Shown piece after piece: positions 16,764 through 25,564 of a DNA stretch of 61,868 bases (position 1 is the first letter of the stretch; each line of letters opens with the position of its first letter). Location of the stretch: positions 1 through 61,868 of the forward strand of contig CAKPGC010000009.1 of NCBI GenBank assembly GCA_934154445.1. The letters are read 5' to 3'. Made by a program: the position numbers and the translations under genes. The DNA comes from an uncultured Clostridia bacterium. Its GTDB lineage: Bacteria > Bacillota > Clostridia > TANB77 > CAG-508. The notes under the pieces are model-generated. The model worked only from the letters and a program-made list of their open reading frames with translations, ran no database searches and had not been told where the DNA came from.

Positions 16764-18717
16764 ATAACAATTTTTCTAATTCTTTGATTTTATCTCTGAT
16801 TTCAGCCGCTTTTTCAAATTCCATTGAAGCAGCAAATTTTAACATTTCATCAGTTAATTCCGAAATAGTATTTCTAATATCGTCACTATTTTCCATTTTA
16901 AATTCAATACCGATATCTTCTTGCTTTGTAATACTAATATTATCTCTAATAGATTTTTTAATAGTTTTAGGTGTAATTCCGTGTTCAATATTGTATTGCT
17001 GTTGAATGCTACGTCTTCTATTAGTTTCAGAAATTGCTTTTTCCATAGATTCTGTAAGTTCATCTGCATACATAATAACCGTTCCATCTGTATTTCTTGC
17101 AGCACGTCCAATTGTTTGAATTAAAGAGCGCTCTGAACGTAAAAAACCTTCTTTGTCAGCATCAAGTATTGCAACAAGTGAAACTTCTGGTATATCTAAA
17201 CCTTCTCTTAATAAATTAATACCAACTAAAACATCAAACTCACCTAAACGAAGATTTCTTATAATTTCCATTCTTTCTAAAGCCTTTATATCAGAATGCA
17301 TATAATTCACCTTAATATCTAGACTCTGTAAATATGAAGTTAAGTCTTCAGCCATTTTTTTAGTTAGTGTTGTAACTAAAACTCTTTCATGTTTTTCAAC
17401 TCTAATTCTAATTTGCTCTATTAAATCATCAATTTGATTAGTAACAGGTTTAACCTCAATTTTTGGATCCAAGAGACCAGTAGGTCTGATAATTTGCTCA
17501 ACAACATTTTCTTTAGAATGTTCTTTTTCATAATCAGCAGGTGTTGCACTAACAAATATCACTTGATTGATTCTCTGCTCGAATTCTTCAAATTTTAAAG
17601 GTCTATTATCATAAGCAGAAGGCAATCTAAATCCATAATTAACCAAAGAATCTTTACGCGAACGATCTCCGTTATACATTGCTCTAACTTGTGGAATTGT
17701 GGCATGAGACTCATCAATTAATAAAAGATAGTCTTTAGGCAAATAATCAAATAATGTAAAAGGAGGTGAGCCGGCAGGCCTTCCACTTATATGTCTTGAG
17801 TAGTTTTCGATTCCTTGGCAAAATCCCGTTTCTTTCATCATTTCCATATCGAAGTTTGTTCTCTCATCAATTCTTTGGGCCTCAATCAATTTATTATTTT
17901 CTTTAAAATATCTAATTCGTTCCTGTAATTCATCATTAATAGTAACAAGGGCACGTTCCATTTTATCTGGAGTAGTTACATAGTGAGAATTAGGAAAAAT
18001 CATAACATGATTTCTTTCAGCTATAGGCTTCCCAGTTAATGGGTTGATTTCTTGAATTTTTTCAATTTCATCACCCCAAAATTCTACACGAATAGATGAT
18101 TCACTTTGGTCTGATGGATAAATTTCTAATATATCACCTTTTGCACGAAAAGTTCCTCTTTTAAAATCTATTTCGTTTCGAGAATACTGCATACTTACTA
18201 ATTTTTTCATAATTTCGTCTCTAGATTTTTTCATTCCAGGTCTTAAAGAAACTATAAGATGCTCATAATCAATAGGATCTCCTAAACCATAAATACATGA
18301 AACAGAAGCTACTATTATAACATCTCTTGTTTCAAATAATGATGCAGTTGCAGAATGACGAAGTTTATCAATTTCATCATTTATGGATGCATCTTTTTCT
18401 ATATATGTATCAGAAGAAGGAATATAGCTTTCAGGTTGGTAGTAATCATAATAGCTAACAAAATACTCAACATTATTTTCAGGAAAAAACTCTTTAAATT
18501 CTGAATATAATTGTCCTGCAAGAGTTTTATTATGAGCCAAAACCAATGTTGGCTTCTGAACTTTATTAATTATGTTTGCCATTGTAAATGTTTTTCCAGA
18601 ACCTGTTACTCCAAGTAAAGTTTGAAACTTTTTGCCTTGCTCTATTCCTTTTGATAGATATTCTATTGCTTGTGGTTGATCACCAGTTGGTTTGTATTCT
18701 GAATGTAATTTAAACAT
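16762..18717 (-). CDS. uvrB: Excinuclease ABC subunit UvrB
   Basis: DNA damage-verifying helicase-like subunit of nucleotide excision repair. The 651 residues hold Walker A GVTGSGKT near 36-43, the beta-hairpin region YYDYYQPESYIP near 92-103, DESHAT (motif II), helicase motifs V-VI (QTIGRAARN) and a C-terminal UVR domain that binds UvrC (about 615-651). I choose the ATG at 18717 (MFKLHSEY) with GGGGG seven bases upstream; an ATG 27 bases earlier is less well placed. uvrA is not adjacent. It is divergent from the spoIIIA operon. Confidence 0.97.
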   Translation of the reverse strand: MFKLHSEYKPTGDQPQAIEYLSKGIEQGKKFQTLLGVTGSGKTFTMANIINKVQKPTLVLAHNKTLAGQLYSEFKEFFPENNVEYFVSYYDYYQPESYIPSSDTYIEKDASINDEIDKLRHSATASLFETRDVIIVASVSCIYGLGDPIDYEHLIVSLRPGMKKSRDEIMKKLVSMQYSRNEIDFKRGTFRAKGDILEIYPSDQSESSIRVEFWGDEIEKIQEINPLTGKPIAERNHVMIFPNSHYVTTPDKMERALVTINDELQERIRYFKENNKLIEAQRIDERTNFDMEMMKETGFCQGIENYSRHISGRPAGSPPFTLFDYLPKDYLLLIDESHATIPQVRAMYNGDRSRKDSLVNYGFRLPSAYDNRPLKFEEFEQRINQVIFVSATPADYEKEHSKENVVEQIIRPTGLLDPKIEVKPVTNQIDDLIEQIRIRVEKHERVLVTTLTKKMAEDLTSYLQSLDIKVNYMHSDIKALERMEIIRNLRLGEFDVLVGINLLREGLDIPEVSLVAILDADKEGFLRSERSLIQTIGRAARNTDGTVIMYADELTESMEKAISETNRRRSIQQQYNIEHGITPKTIKKSIRDNISITKQEDIGIEFKMENSDDIRNTISELTDEMLKFAASMEFEKAAEIRDKIKELEKLL

Positions 18718-18820
18718 TTTAACCCCCAATATAATAATTATCATTGTACTTTAAAGTATATCATATAGAAAGGATGTTTGCAATACTTAAAAATAATTAG
18801 TTCTAAAATAAAATATAAAG

Positions 18821-18828
18821 CATATAAT
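18821..18828 (+). promoter_or_regulatory. Possible sigma-E type -10 before spoIIIAB
   Basis: CATATAAT resembles the sigma-E -10 consensus CATACAAT, as expected for a mother-cell spoIIIA operon, and it also contains TATAAT. A properly spaced -35 is not evident, so the sigma factor remains uncertain. Confidence 0.3.
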
Positions 18829-18861
18829 ATAAAAAAATAAATGCAAGGAGAAAAAGAAAAA

Positions 18862-19372
18862 ATGCAGTTTATTAAATATTGTATGCTTTTTTTTGTGTTC
18901 TTATGTGCAACACTAATTGGTAAATATATAGCTCAAAAATATAAATACAGATTAGAAGAACTTTTAGAAATGAAAAATGCATTAAATATATTTGAGTCAA
19001 AAATAAAATTTACTTATGAACCAATACCTGAAATATTTGAAGAAATATCAAAAAATACAAACTATAATATATCAAAATTATTTAAGCAATCTGTTTTAAA
19101 CATGAAAAATGAAACTGCATCTGTATCATGGGAAAAGTCAATAGAAGATTTTTCTGGCAACTTAAATAAAGAGGACAAGCAAGCCATAAAAACACTTTCT
19201 AAATTATTGCGGAACAACTGACATTGAAGGTCAATTAAGTCAAATCGAAATAACAAAAAGTTTTTTAGAAGAGCAAATTAGACAAGCACAAGAAGAAAAA
19301 AATAAAAATGAAAAACTATATAAAAAATTAGGGATGACAATAGGGATTGCAATTGTCATTATACTAATCTAA
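18862..19372 (+). pseudogene. spoIIIAB: spoIIIAB with a single-base frameshift
   Basis: Stage III sporulation protein AB, part of the mother cell-forespore channel complex. The first frame reads 119 residues from MQFIKYCMLF (membrane anchor, then a helical domain) and ends at a TGA at 19219-19221. From 19211 the next frame continues with GTTDIEGQLSQIEI and a C-terminal membrane helix (IGIAIVIILI) to a stop at 19370-19372. Dropping one C at 19210 restores a protein of 169 residues, close to the usual length of about 170. So the reported sequence is a frameshifted gene, either a true lesion or an error. The AAGGAG site lies 11 bases before the ATG at 18862. No spoIIIAA precedes it. Confidence 0.85.
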
Positions 19373-19389
19373 AATATAAAAATTTAACT

Positions 19390-19416
19390 TGCCAAAATGG
19401 GGTGAACCTATTTGGC
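19390..19416 (+). promoter_or_regulatory. Leader hairpin before spoIIIAC
   Basis: TGCCAAAATGG and CCTATTTGGCA form an imperfect stem that ends a few bases before the AAAGGGTG ribosome site of spoIIIAC. It resembles the palindrome before der. Confidence 0.45.
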
Positions 19417-19433
19417 AGAAAGGGTGAAATCTT

Positions 19434-19628
19434 ATGAGTATAGATTTATTATTTAAAATTGCGGCCATTGGAATATTAGTTGCAGTATTATACCAAGTTT
19501 TAGTAAGAGCCGGAAGAGAAGATCAGGCAATGATGACAACTCTTGCTGGATTAGTTATAGTTTTAACAATGGTTATAAAAGAAATAAGTGGATTATTTGA
19601 TACAGTAAGAACATTATTTAATTTATAA
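19434..19628 (+). CDS. spoIIIAC: Stage III sporulation protein AC
   Basis: A 64-residue two-helix membrane protein typical of SpoIIIAC, containing the family block VRAGREDQAMMTTLAGL. It is a membrane component of the SpoIIIA-SpoIIQ feeding-tube complex that keeps the engulfed forespore alive and supports sigma-G activity. AAAGGGTG precedes its ATG. Expression is expected in the mother cell under sigma-E. Confidence 0.95.
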   Translation: MSIDLLFKIAAIGILVAVLYQVLVRAGREDQAMMTTLAGLVIVLTMVIKEISGLFDTVRTLFNL

Positions 19629-19701
19629 TTTTTTTGTTCTACCATCAAAATAAATACCAATGTTTTTAAGTGTAATAAAGAAAAATGGAGAATATAGTAA
19701 G

Positions 19702-20088
19702 ATGGAGATAATAAAGATAATTGGAATTGCGTTAATAGCATTAATTATTATAATAATGTTGAAACAGTATAGACCTGAATATGCAATATTTATAAGTATT
19801 CTAACAGGAATTTTGATTTTATTTTTAGTAATGGATAGATTAACAGGAATAATAAATCTGATAGAATCAATTCAAAATAAATTTTCTATAAATACTCAGT
19901 TTATAGCTTTATTAATCAAAATTACTGGGATTGCTTTTCTTTCAGAATTTGCAGTAAGTATTTGTAAGGATTCTGGAGAAGCGGCAATTGCAAGTAAAAT
20001 AGAACTTGGAAGCAAAATAATTATAATATCAATGTCTATACCTATAATTTCTAGCTTACTAGAAATTATATTAAAAATTTTACCATAA
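19702..20088 (+). CDS. spoIIIAD: Stage III sporulation protein AD
   Basis: A 128-residue protein with four predicted transmembrane helices, matching SpoIIIAD (block ICKDSGEAAIASKIELGSK is characteristic). I use the ATG at 19702 (MEIIKIIGIA) with GGAG upstream; an open extension to 19660 gives residues unlike the family. It lies between AC and AE in the normal order. Confidence 0.93.
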   Translation: MEIIKIIGIALIALIIIIMLKQYRPEYAIFISILTGILILFLVMDRLTGIINLIESIQNKFSINTQFIALLIKITGIAFLSEFAVSICKDSGEAAIASKIELGSKIIIISMSIPIISSLLEIILKILP

Positions 20089-20106
20089 AAATGGGGGAAA
20101 GAAAAT

Positions 20107-21270
20107 GTGAATATACAAAAGAGGATTATATTTGTATCGATTTTAATGTTATCTATAATATTAAAATTAACCACTTCTTATTGCGCCAATACAAATGAGA
20201 ATACCATAGAAAGTCAACAGGAAAGTTTTGGAGTAAGCTCATTTATTGAAAATTCAAAAAAATATACTGGAGAGTTTTTTGAAAACATAGATATAAATGA
20301 AATTTTAAATTCAGCAATAAAAGGCAATATAGATAATTCAACTATATACAAGAAAATATTAAACCTTTTGGGCACAGAAGTTAAAAGTGGTTTAAAAAGT
20401 TTAATAAGCATTTTGGTTATTATAATAATACATAGCATATTAAAATCCATAAGTGAAAGTTTGGAAAATGATAATATATCAAAATTAATATATTATGTCC
20501 AGTATATCGCAATAGTAACAGTTGTCATGAATAATTTTTCTGACATAATAAATTTAATAAAAGATACTAATCAAAATTTAGTAGGATTCATGAACTCATT
20601 AATACCAATTTTAGTATCCTTAATGCTATATACAGGAAGTATAGCAACTACAAGTATATTGGAGCCAATAATATTGTTTATGATAAATTTTATTGGAAAT
20701 TTAGTACAAGACATATTAATACCAATAATACTAATAATTACATCAATAAGTATAATATCAAAGATATCTGATAAGGTACAAATAGAAAAAATATCAAAAT
20801 TTTTAAAGTCAAGTACAATATGGTTCTTAGGTCTAGTATTAACAATATTTGTTGGAGTAGTCTCGTTAGAGGGAACATTATCAAGTTCTGTTGATGGTAT
20901 AACTGCTAAAACAGCAAAGACACTTGTAAGCTCAGCAGTACCAGTTGTTGGTAAAATTTTAGGAGATGTTGTTGATAGTGTATTAGGATGTGGATTGATT
21001 TTAAAAAACGCAGTGGGATTTGTAGGAGTAATAATTATTGTTGGTATATGTATATTGCCAATTTTAAAATTATCAGTTCTAACATTTTCCTATAAACTAG
21101 TAGCAAGCATAAGTGAAGTAATTGCCGATAGTAAAATTGTAAAGTTATTAGATGAAATATCAGACATTTTCAAAATTTTGCTTGCAATTTTAGTTTCAAT
21201 ATCCTTCATGGTTATTATTGGAACAACTTTATTAGTAAAAATGTCAAATACAGGAATGATGTTTAGATAA
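20107..21270 (+). CDS. spoIIIAE: Stage III sporulation protein AE
   Basis: A 387-residue polytopic membrane protein of the SpoIIIA complex. There is a signal peptide (about 1-26), a short exported region and seven or so membrane helices (about 85-385), with family blocks such as SVDGITAKTAKTLVSSAVPVVGK. Translation begins at a GTG at 20107 after a GGGGG site; an overlapping ATG is followed at once by TGA. It is followed by a conspicuous hairpin before spoIIIAF. Confidence 0.94.
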   Translation: MNIQKRIIFVSILMLSIILKLTTSYCANTNENTIESQQESFGVSSFIENSKKYTGEFFENIDINEILNSAIKGNIDNSTIYKKILNLLGTEVKSGLKSLISILVIIIIHSILKSISESLENDNISKLIYYVQYIAIVTVVMNNFSDIINLIKDTNQNLVGFMNSLIPILVSLMLYTGSIATTSILEPIILFMINFIGNLVQDILIPIILIITSISIISKISDKVQIEKISKFLKSSTIWFLGLVLTIFVGVVSLEGTLSSSVDGITAKTAKTLVSSAVPVVGKILGDVVDSVLGCGLILKNAVGFVGVIIIVGICILPILKLSVLTFSYKLVASISEVIADSKIVKLLDEISDIFKILLAILVSISFMVIIGTTLLVKMSNTGMMFR

Positions 21271-21280
21271 ATTATAGAAA

Positions 21281-21314
21281 ACTTGTCAAAAAGGTAGACC
21301 CTTTTTTAACAAGT
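21281..21314 (+). promoter_or_regulatory. Intra-operon hairpin before spoIIIAF
   Basis: ACTTGT-AAAAAGG pairs with CCTTTTTT-ACAAGT around a short TAGAC loop, three bases before the AAGGAG of spoIIIAF. It sits inside the operon, so if it terminates it can only do so partially. Its core matches the stems at 5775 and 35227. Confidence 0.5.
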
Positions 21315-21327
21315 TTAAGGAGAAAAT

Positions 21328-21966
21328 ATGATAGCTTTTTTAAGTTCATGGGTAAAAAATCTAGCTCTAGCCTTAATTATAGTTTCAATTCTAGAAATGA
21401 TTCTTCCTAATAATAAGACAAAAAAATATGTAAAAATGATTATGGGATTATATATTCTATTTAGTATAATATCACCATTTATAGAAAATAGTACAAAACT
21501 TAATTTTGATAATCTTGATTTAAATCAATACATTGAAGAAACACAAACCAAAACAAATAAAGTAGATGAAGTAAACCAAACATCTATGGACAATAGATTA
21601 AATCAACTATATAACGAAGAACTTGAGAAAGATATTAAACAAAAAATCGAAGAAAAAGGTTATGAAGTAGAAAAGTGTAAAGTTACTGCACATATATCGC
21701 AAGATGATAGTGGGATAGAAAAGATAATTCTAAAAATAAATGGAAAAATAAACGAAAAAGATGAGGAAAATACAACAGATACAGTAGAAAATAAAATTAT
21801 TACAGAAATTCAGAAAATTCAAAAAGTAGATATCAATGTTTCTAAAAAAGATGAAAATGAAAAAAAAGAAGAAACATCAAATATAACAAAAACAGACATT
21901 AAAATAATAAAAAATTTTTTAATAAATGAGTATGGGGTGAGTGAACAATGTTTAAGGATAAGTTAA
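21328..21966 (+). CDS. spoIIIAF: Stage III sporulation protein AF
   Basis: A 212-residue protein with two N-terminal membrane helices (about 6-27 and 35-53) and a soluble C-terminal ring-building-motif-like domain with Lys/Glu-rich linker, as in SpoIIIAF. It has TTAAGGAG before the ATG and overlaps spoIIIAG by 19 bases, so translation is coupled. Confidence 0.9.
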   Translation: MIAFLSSWVKNLALALIIVSILEMILPNNKTKKYVKMIMGLYILFSIISPFIENSTKLNFDNLDLNQYIEETQTKTNKVDEVNQTSMDNRLNQLYNEELEKDIKQKIEEKGYEVEKCKVTAHISQDDSGIEKIILKINGKINEKDEENTTDTVENKIITEIQKIQKVDINVSKKDENEKKEETSNITKTDIKIIKNFLINEYGVSEQCLRIS

Positions 21967-22574
21967 AAGCAATAATAAATAAAAATGAAAGTGAAAATCA
22001 AGGTAACAATAAAAAGAAAATAGAGAATCTGGTATTTTTAGTAATAACTTTAATAATTACAATTGTAATTATTAATTATGTATGGAATGGAAATAAGAAT
22101 TCCAACAAAACAATAACAAACTCTGCAGGAAAACAATTAGCATATACGCAAGGTAATCAAAATACAAATCAAAATGTAACAAATAGTAGTAATTTAGAAG
22201 AGAGGTTAGAAGATATACTTAAAAATATTAGTGGTGTCGGTAATGTAAAGGTTTTTATAAATTACTCTGAATCTAGTGAGACTGTTGCAATGTATAATGA
22301 AAACTCAAAGACAAGTGTAACAGAAGAGACTGACACATCTGGTGGAGTGAGAAAAGTTGAAACAACAGATTCACAAAAAGAAATAGTATATCAAGAAGAT
22401 AATGGAGATAAGGTTCCAATAATCCAAAAAACTGTGGAACCAAAAATTGAAGGAGCAATTATTACAGCTAAGGGTGCATCAAATATAAATATAAAAACAA
22501 GTATAATTCAAGCAGTAGAAGCTGCTACAGGGCTTGCAACACACAAGATTCAAGTGTTTGAAATGTCACAATAA
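21948..22574 (+). CDS. spoIIIAG: Stage III sporulation protein AG
   Basis: A 208-residue ring-forming component of the intermembrane channel. One membrane helix lies at about residues 27-46; the C-terminal domain (about 85-208) has the SpoIIIAG block RLEDILKNISGVGNVKVFINYSE, within which a short segment GVGNVKVFI is the clearest family mark, and later GAIITAKGASN. The start overlaps the end of spoIIIAF, with GGGGTGAG as ribosome site. It would stack with SpoIIIAH. Confidence 0.93.
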   Translation: MFKDKLKAIINKNESENQGNNKKKIENLVFLVITLIITIVIINYVWNGNKNSNKTITNSAGKQLAYTQGNQNTNQNVTNSSNLEERLEDILKNISGVGNVKVFINYSESSETVAMYNENSKTSVTEETDTSGGVRKVETTDSQKEIVYQEDNGDKVPIIQKTVEPKIEGAIITAKGASNINIKTSIIQAVEAATGLATHKIQVFEMSQ

Positions 22575-22613
22575 TAAATTTGAATAGAAAATTAAAAGAA
22601 AGGAAATGTAAAT

Positions 22614-23192
22614 ATGAAATTATTAAAGAAAAATCAAGTATTGATTTATGTTATAACATTAATGTTAGTTGTTGCAGGATACTTAAATTACACAACAACA
22701 AATGATTTGAATTCTACCATTCAAACAAGTGGGAGTGAAGAAGAATTAATTGAAATGTCAAATATTGGAGATGCACAATTAGTTAGCAGTAATGTTGTTA
22801 GTGAAGAAAATTTTATTCAAACAAATTCAAATAGTATAAACAATGTATCAAATTATTTTTCAACTTCAAAATTAGAAAGGGATACAATGTATTCTCAAAT
22901 GTTAGAAACTTACGAGAATATTCTAAACAGCAATAATTCTTTAGAAACACAAAAACAGTCTGCAACTGAAGAAATAACTAAAATTAACAACATAAAGAAT
23001 AGTATCATGATTTGTGAAAATTTAATCAAAACCAAAGGTTTTAATGATGTTGTAATCTTTGTGAACGGAGAAAGCATTAGTATTATAGTTGAAGATGAAC
23101 AACTGAATTCAGAAGAGGTGGCTCAAATTCAAAATATAATTTCTAGGGAGATGAATGCAAAGGTTGAAAATATACATATTTCATGCAAATAA
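22614..23192 (+). CDS. spoIIIAH: Stage III sporulation protein AH
   Basis: A 192-residue single-pass protein that meets forespore SpoIIQ across the intermembrane space. A short cytoplasmic start and membrane helix (about 8-26) are followed by a low-complexity linker and a C-terminal ring-building domain (about 95-192) with DVVIFVNGESISIIVED. It has an AAAGGAAA site and is the last gene of the operon. Confidence 0.93.
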   Translation: MKLLKKNQVLIYVITLMLVVAGYLNYTTTNDLNSTIQTSGSEEELIEMSNIGDAQLVSSNVVSEENFIQTNSNSINNVSNYFSTSKLERDTMYSQMLETYENILNSNNSLETQKQSATEEITKINNIKNSIMICENLIKTKGFNDVVIFVNGESISIIVEDEQLNSEEVAQIQNIISREMNAKVENIHISCK

Positions 23193-23211
23193 TTATAAAA
23201 TACTTATTTTA

Positions 23212-23250
23212 AAAAGTATAACTTTTCTAAAAAGGGTTGTGCTTTTTTTT
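23212..23250 (+). terminator. Weak terminator after spoIIIAH
   Basis: AAAAGT-ATA-ACTTTT and, further on, AAAAAG...CTTTTTTTT form small AT-only stems ending in a T-run. It is the only candidate terminator for the sporulation operon and overlaps the presumed pta -35. Confidence 0.35.
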
Positions 23251-23265
23251 ATTTAAATATATAAT
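23237..23265 (+). promoter_or_regulatory. Promoter for pta-ackA-ackA
   Basis: TTGTGC at 23237-23242, a 17-base spacer and a perfect TATAAT at 23260-23265, about 40 bases before the pta ATG. Confidence 0.55.
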
Positions 23266-23305
23266 ACATGTTGGAAAAAGTACAGAAGGGAGAAATACAT
23301 CAAAA

Positions 23306-24310
23306 ATGGATTTTATAGAAAAAATAAAAAACAGAGCAAGACAAGAAATAAAGACAATAGTACTTCCAGAAGCAGAAGATATAAGAGTATTAAAGGCAAC
23401 TGAGATGGCGATAAAAGAAAAATATGCAAATATAATCTTAGTAGGTAACAAAGAAAAAATATTAAATATTGCTAAAACTAATAGCATAAGTATTGAAGGC
23501 GCAGAAATAATTGATCCAAGCATATCAGAAAAAAAAGAAGAATATACAAATTTGCTTTATGAACTAAGAAAGCATAAAGGCATGACATTTGAACAAGCAA
23601 AAGAAACGCTAAAAGATCCAGTATATTTTGGAATGCTAATGGTAAAAGACGAAAATACAAAGGCAGATGGATTAGTTTCAGGTGCAATACATTCAACAGC
23701 CGATACATTAAGACCAGCACTTCAAATATTAAAAACAGCTCCTAATACAAAATTAGTTTCAGCATTTTTTGTTATGGTAGTACCTGACTGCAAATATGGT
23801 TCAAACGGAACATTTATATTTGGAGATTCAGGATTAAATGTAAATCCTAATCCAGAAGAACTATCAGAAATAGCAATATCATCAAGTAAAAGTTTTAAAA
23901 AATTAGTTGGTGATGAACCAAAAGTTGCAATGCTTTCATACTCTACTTATGGAAGTGCAAAATCAGAATTAACAGAAAAAGTGATTGAAGCAACAAAACT
24001 ATTAAAAGAAAAAGAACCAGAGTTAAAAGCAGATGGAGAATTGCAATTGGATGCAGCAATTGTACCAGAAATTGCAAAGACTAAAGCAAAAGGAAGCACA
24101 ATAGCAGGAGAAGCCAATGTCTTAATATTTCCAGATCTAGACTCAGGAAATATAGGATATAAATTAGTACAAAGACTTGCAAAAGCTGAAGCTTATGGAC
24201 CACTTTGTCAAGGAATATCTAAACCAGTTAATGATTTATCAAGAGGATGTAGTTATCAGGACATTGCTGGTGTCATTGCAATAACAGCGGTTCAAGCACA
24301 AAATAAATAA
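23306..24310 (+). CDS. pta: Phosphate acetyltransferase
   Basis: Interconverts acetyl-CoA and acetyl phosphate. The 334 residues match the short, single-domain Pta (PTA_PTB family), with VLPEAEDIRVLKATE near the start, the block DGLVSGAIHSTADTLRPAL around 131-149 and GEANVLIFPDLDSGNI near 270. I choose the ATG at 23306 (MDFIEKIKNR); the open frame runs further upstream through promoter sequence. GAAGGGAG lies about 13 bases upstream, slightly far. It forms an acetate-producing, ATP-yielding unit with the two ackA genes. Confidence 0.95.
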   Translation: MDFIEKIKNRARQEIKTIVLPEAEDIRVLKATEMAIKEKYANIILVGNKEKILNIAKTNSISIEGAEIIDPSISEKKEEYTNLLYELRKHKGMTFEQAKETLKDPVYFGMLMVKDENTKADGLVSGAIHSTADTLRPALQILKTAPNTKLVSAFFVMVVPDCKYGSNGTFIFGDSGLNVNPNPEELSEIAISSSKSFKKLVGDEPKVAMLSYSTYGSAKSELTEKVIEATKLLKEKEPELKADGELQLDAAIVPEIAKTKAKGSTIAGEANVLIFPDLDSGNIGYKLVQRLAKAEAYGPLCQGISKPVNDLSRGCSYQDIAGVIAITAVQAQNK

Positions 24311-24348
24311 ATTTCTCATATTATTTAAAAGAAAAGAGGGGAAAATAT

Positions 24349-25548
24349 ATGAAAATTTTAGTATTAAACTCAGGAAGTTCATCGCTAAAATATCAAGTAA
24401 TTGATATGGATACAGAAAAGATGCTAGTAAAGGGATATTTTGAGAGAATAGGACAACAAAACTCTTTTTTAACACATAAAGTTAATGGAATAAAACACAA
24501 ATTTGAAAAATATGTAGAGAATCATGAACAAGCATTAGAATTTGTTTTTACAAGATTAACTAATGAACATTATGGAGTAATAAATAGTCTAGATGAGTTA
24601 GGTGGAATAGGACATAGAGTTGTTCAGGGAGGAGAAAAATATTCACAACCAGTATTAATTACAGATGATGTAATTAAAGAAATAAAAAAATGCAGTGATT
24701 TAGCACCCTTACATAATCCTGCGGCAATTTTAGGAATAGAAGCGTGTGAAAAGATAGCACCACAAATACCAATGGTTGCGGTATTTGATACAGCATTTCA
24801 TCAGTCGATTCCAAAAGAAAGATATATCTATCCAATACCTTATGAATATTATAAAAAGTATGGAATCAGAAAATATGGAGCACATGGAACATCACATGAA
24901 TATGTGGCATATAGAGTTGCAGAAATGATGGGAAAAGATATTAAAACTTTAAAGATAGTAAATTGCCATTTAGGACAAGGAGCAAGTGTATGTGCAATAC
25001 AAAATGGTAAATCTGTAGAAACAAGCATGGGACTTACACCACTTGGAGGAATACCAATGGGAACAAGAAGTGGAGATTTAGATCCATCAGTTGTAACATA
25101 TTTAATGAAAAAGGAAAATCTAACACCACAAGAAATGGAAGATATATTAAACAAAAAATCTGGAGTTTATGGTATGTCAAGAGGAGTATCAGTGGACTTT
25201 AGAGATATTGAAAATGAAGCATTAGCAGGTGGTACACATGCACAAATGGCTTTAGATATATACCATTATCTAACAGCATCTTATGTAGCAAAATGTGCAG
25301 TAGCTATGGGTGGAATTGATGTACTTACATTTACAGCAGGAGTCGGAGAAAAAGGACCATTATCAAGGAAGGCTATATGTAATCAATTAGAATTCTTTGG
25401 AGTAAAAATTGATGAAGAAAAAAATAAAATAAGAGGCGAGGAAGTTGAAATTTCAGCGGAAGATTCAAAAGTTAAAGTTTATGTGGTTCCAACAAACGAG
25501 GAATTAATGATTGCAAGAGAAACAAAAAATATTGTAAATAGAATTTAA
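24349..25548 (+). CDS. ackA: Acetate kinase, first copy
   Basis: Makes ATP from acetyl phosphate. The 399 residues keep every known active-site element: N7 (VLNSGSSS), HRVVQGGE, PLHNPA, FDTAFHQ, HGTSHEY, TRSGDLDP and C-terminal TNEELMIA. Compared with the next gene it has GVGEKGPLSRK in place of the usual GIGEN and a longer MSRGVSVDFRD loop. AGAGGGGA precedes the start. The two kinases are clear paralogues lying head to tail with a 16-base gap. Confidence 0.96.
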   Translation: MKILVLNSGSSSLKYQVIDMDTEKMLVKGYFERIGQQNSFLTHKVNGIKHKFEKYVENHEQALEFVFTRLTNEHYGVINSLDELGGIGHRVVQGGEKYSQPVLITDDVIKEIKKCSDLAPLHNPAAILGIEACEKIAPQIPMVAVFDTAFHQSIPKERYIYPIPYEYYKKYGIRKYGAHGTSHEYVAYRVAEMMGKDIKTLKIVNCHLGQGASVCAIQNGKSVETSMGLTPLGGIPMGTRSGDLDPSVVTYLMKKENLTPQEMEDILNKKSGVYGMSRGVSVDFRDIENEALAGGTHAQMALDIYHYLTASYVAKCAVAMGGIDVLTFTAGVGEKGPLSRKAICNQLEFFGVKIDEEKNKIRGEEVEISAEDSKVKVYVVPTNEELMIARETKNIVNRI

Positions 25549-25564
25549 AGGAGAGTAATATAAA

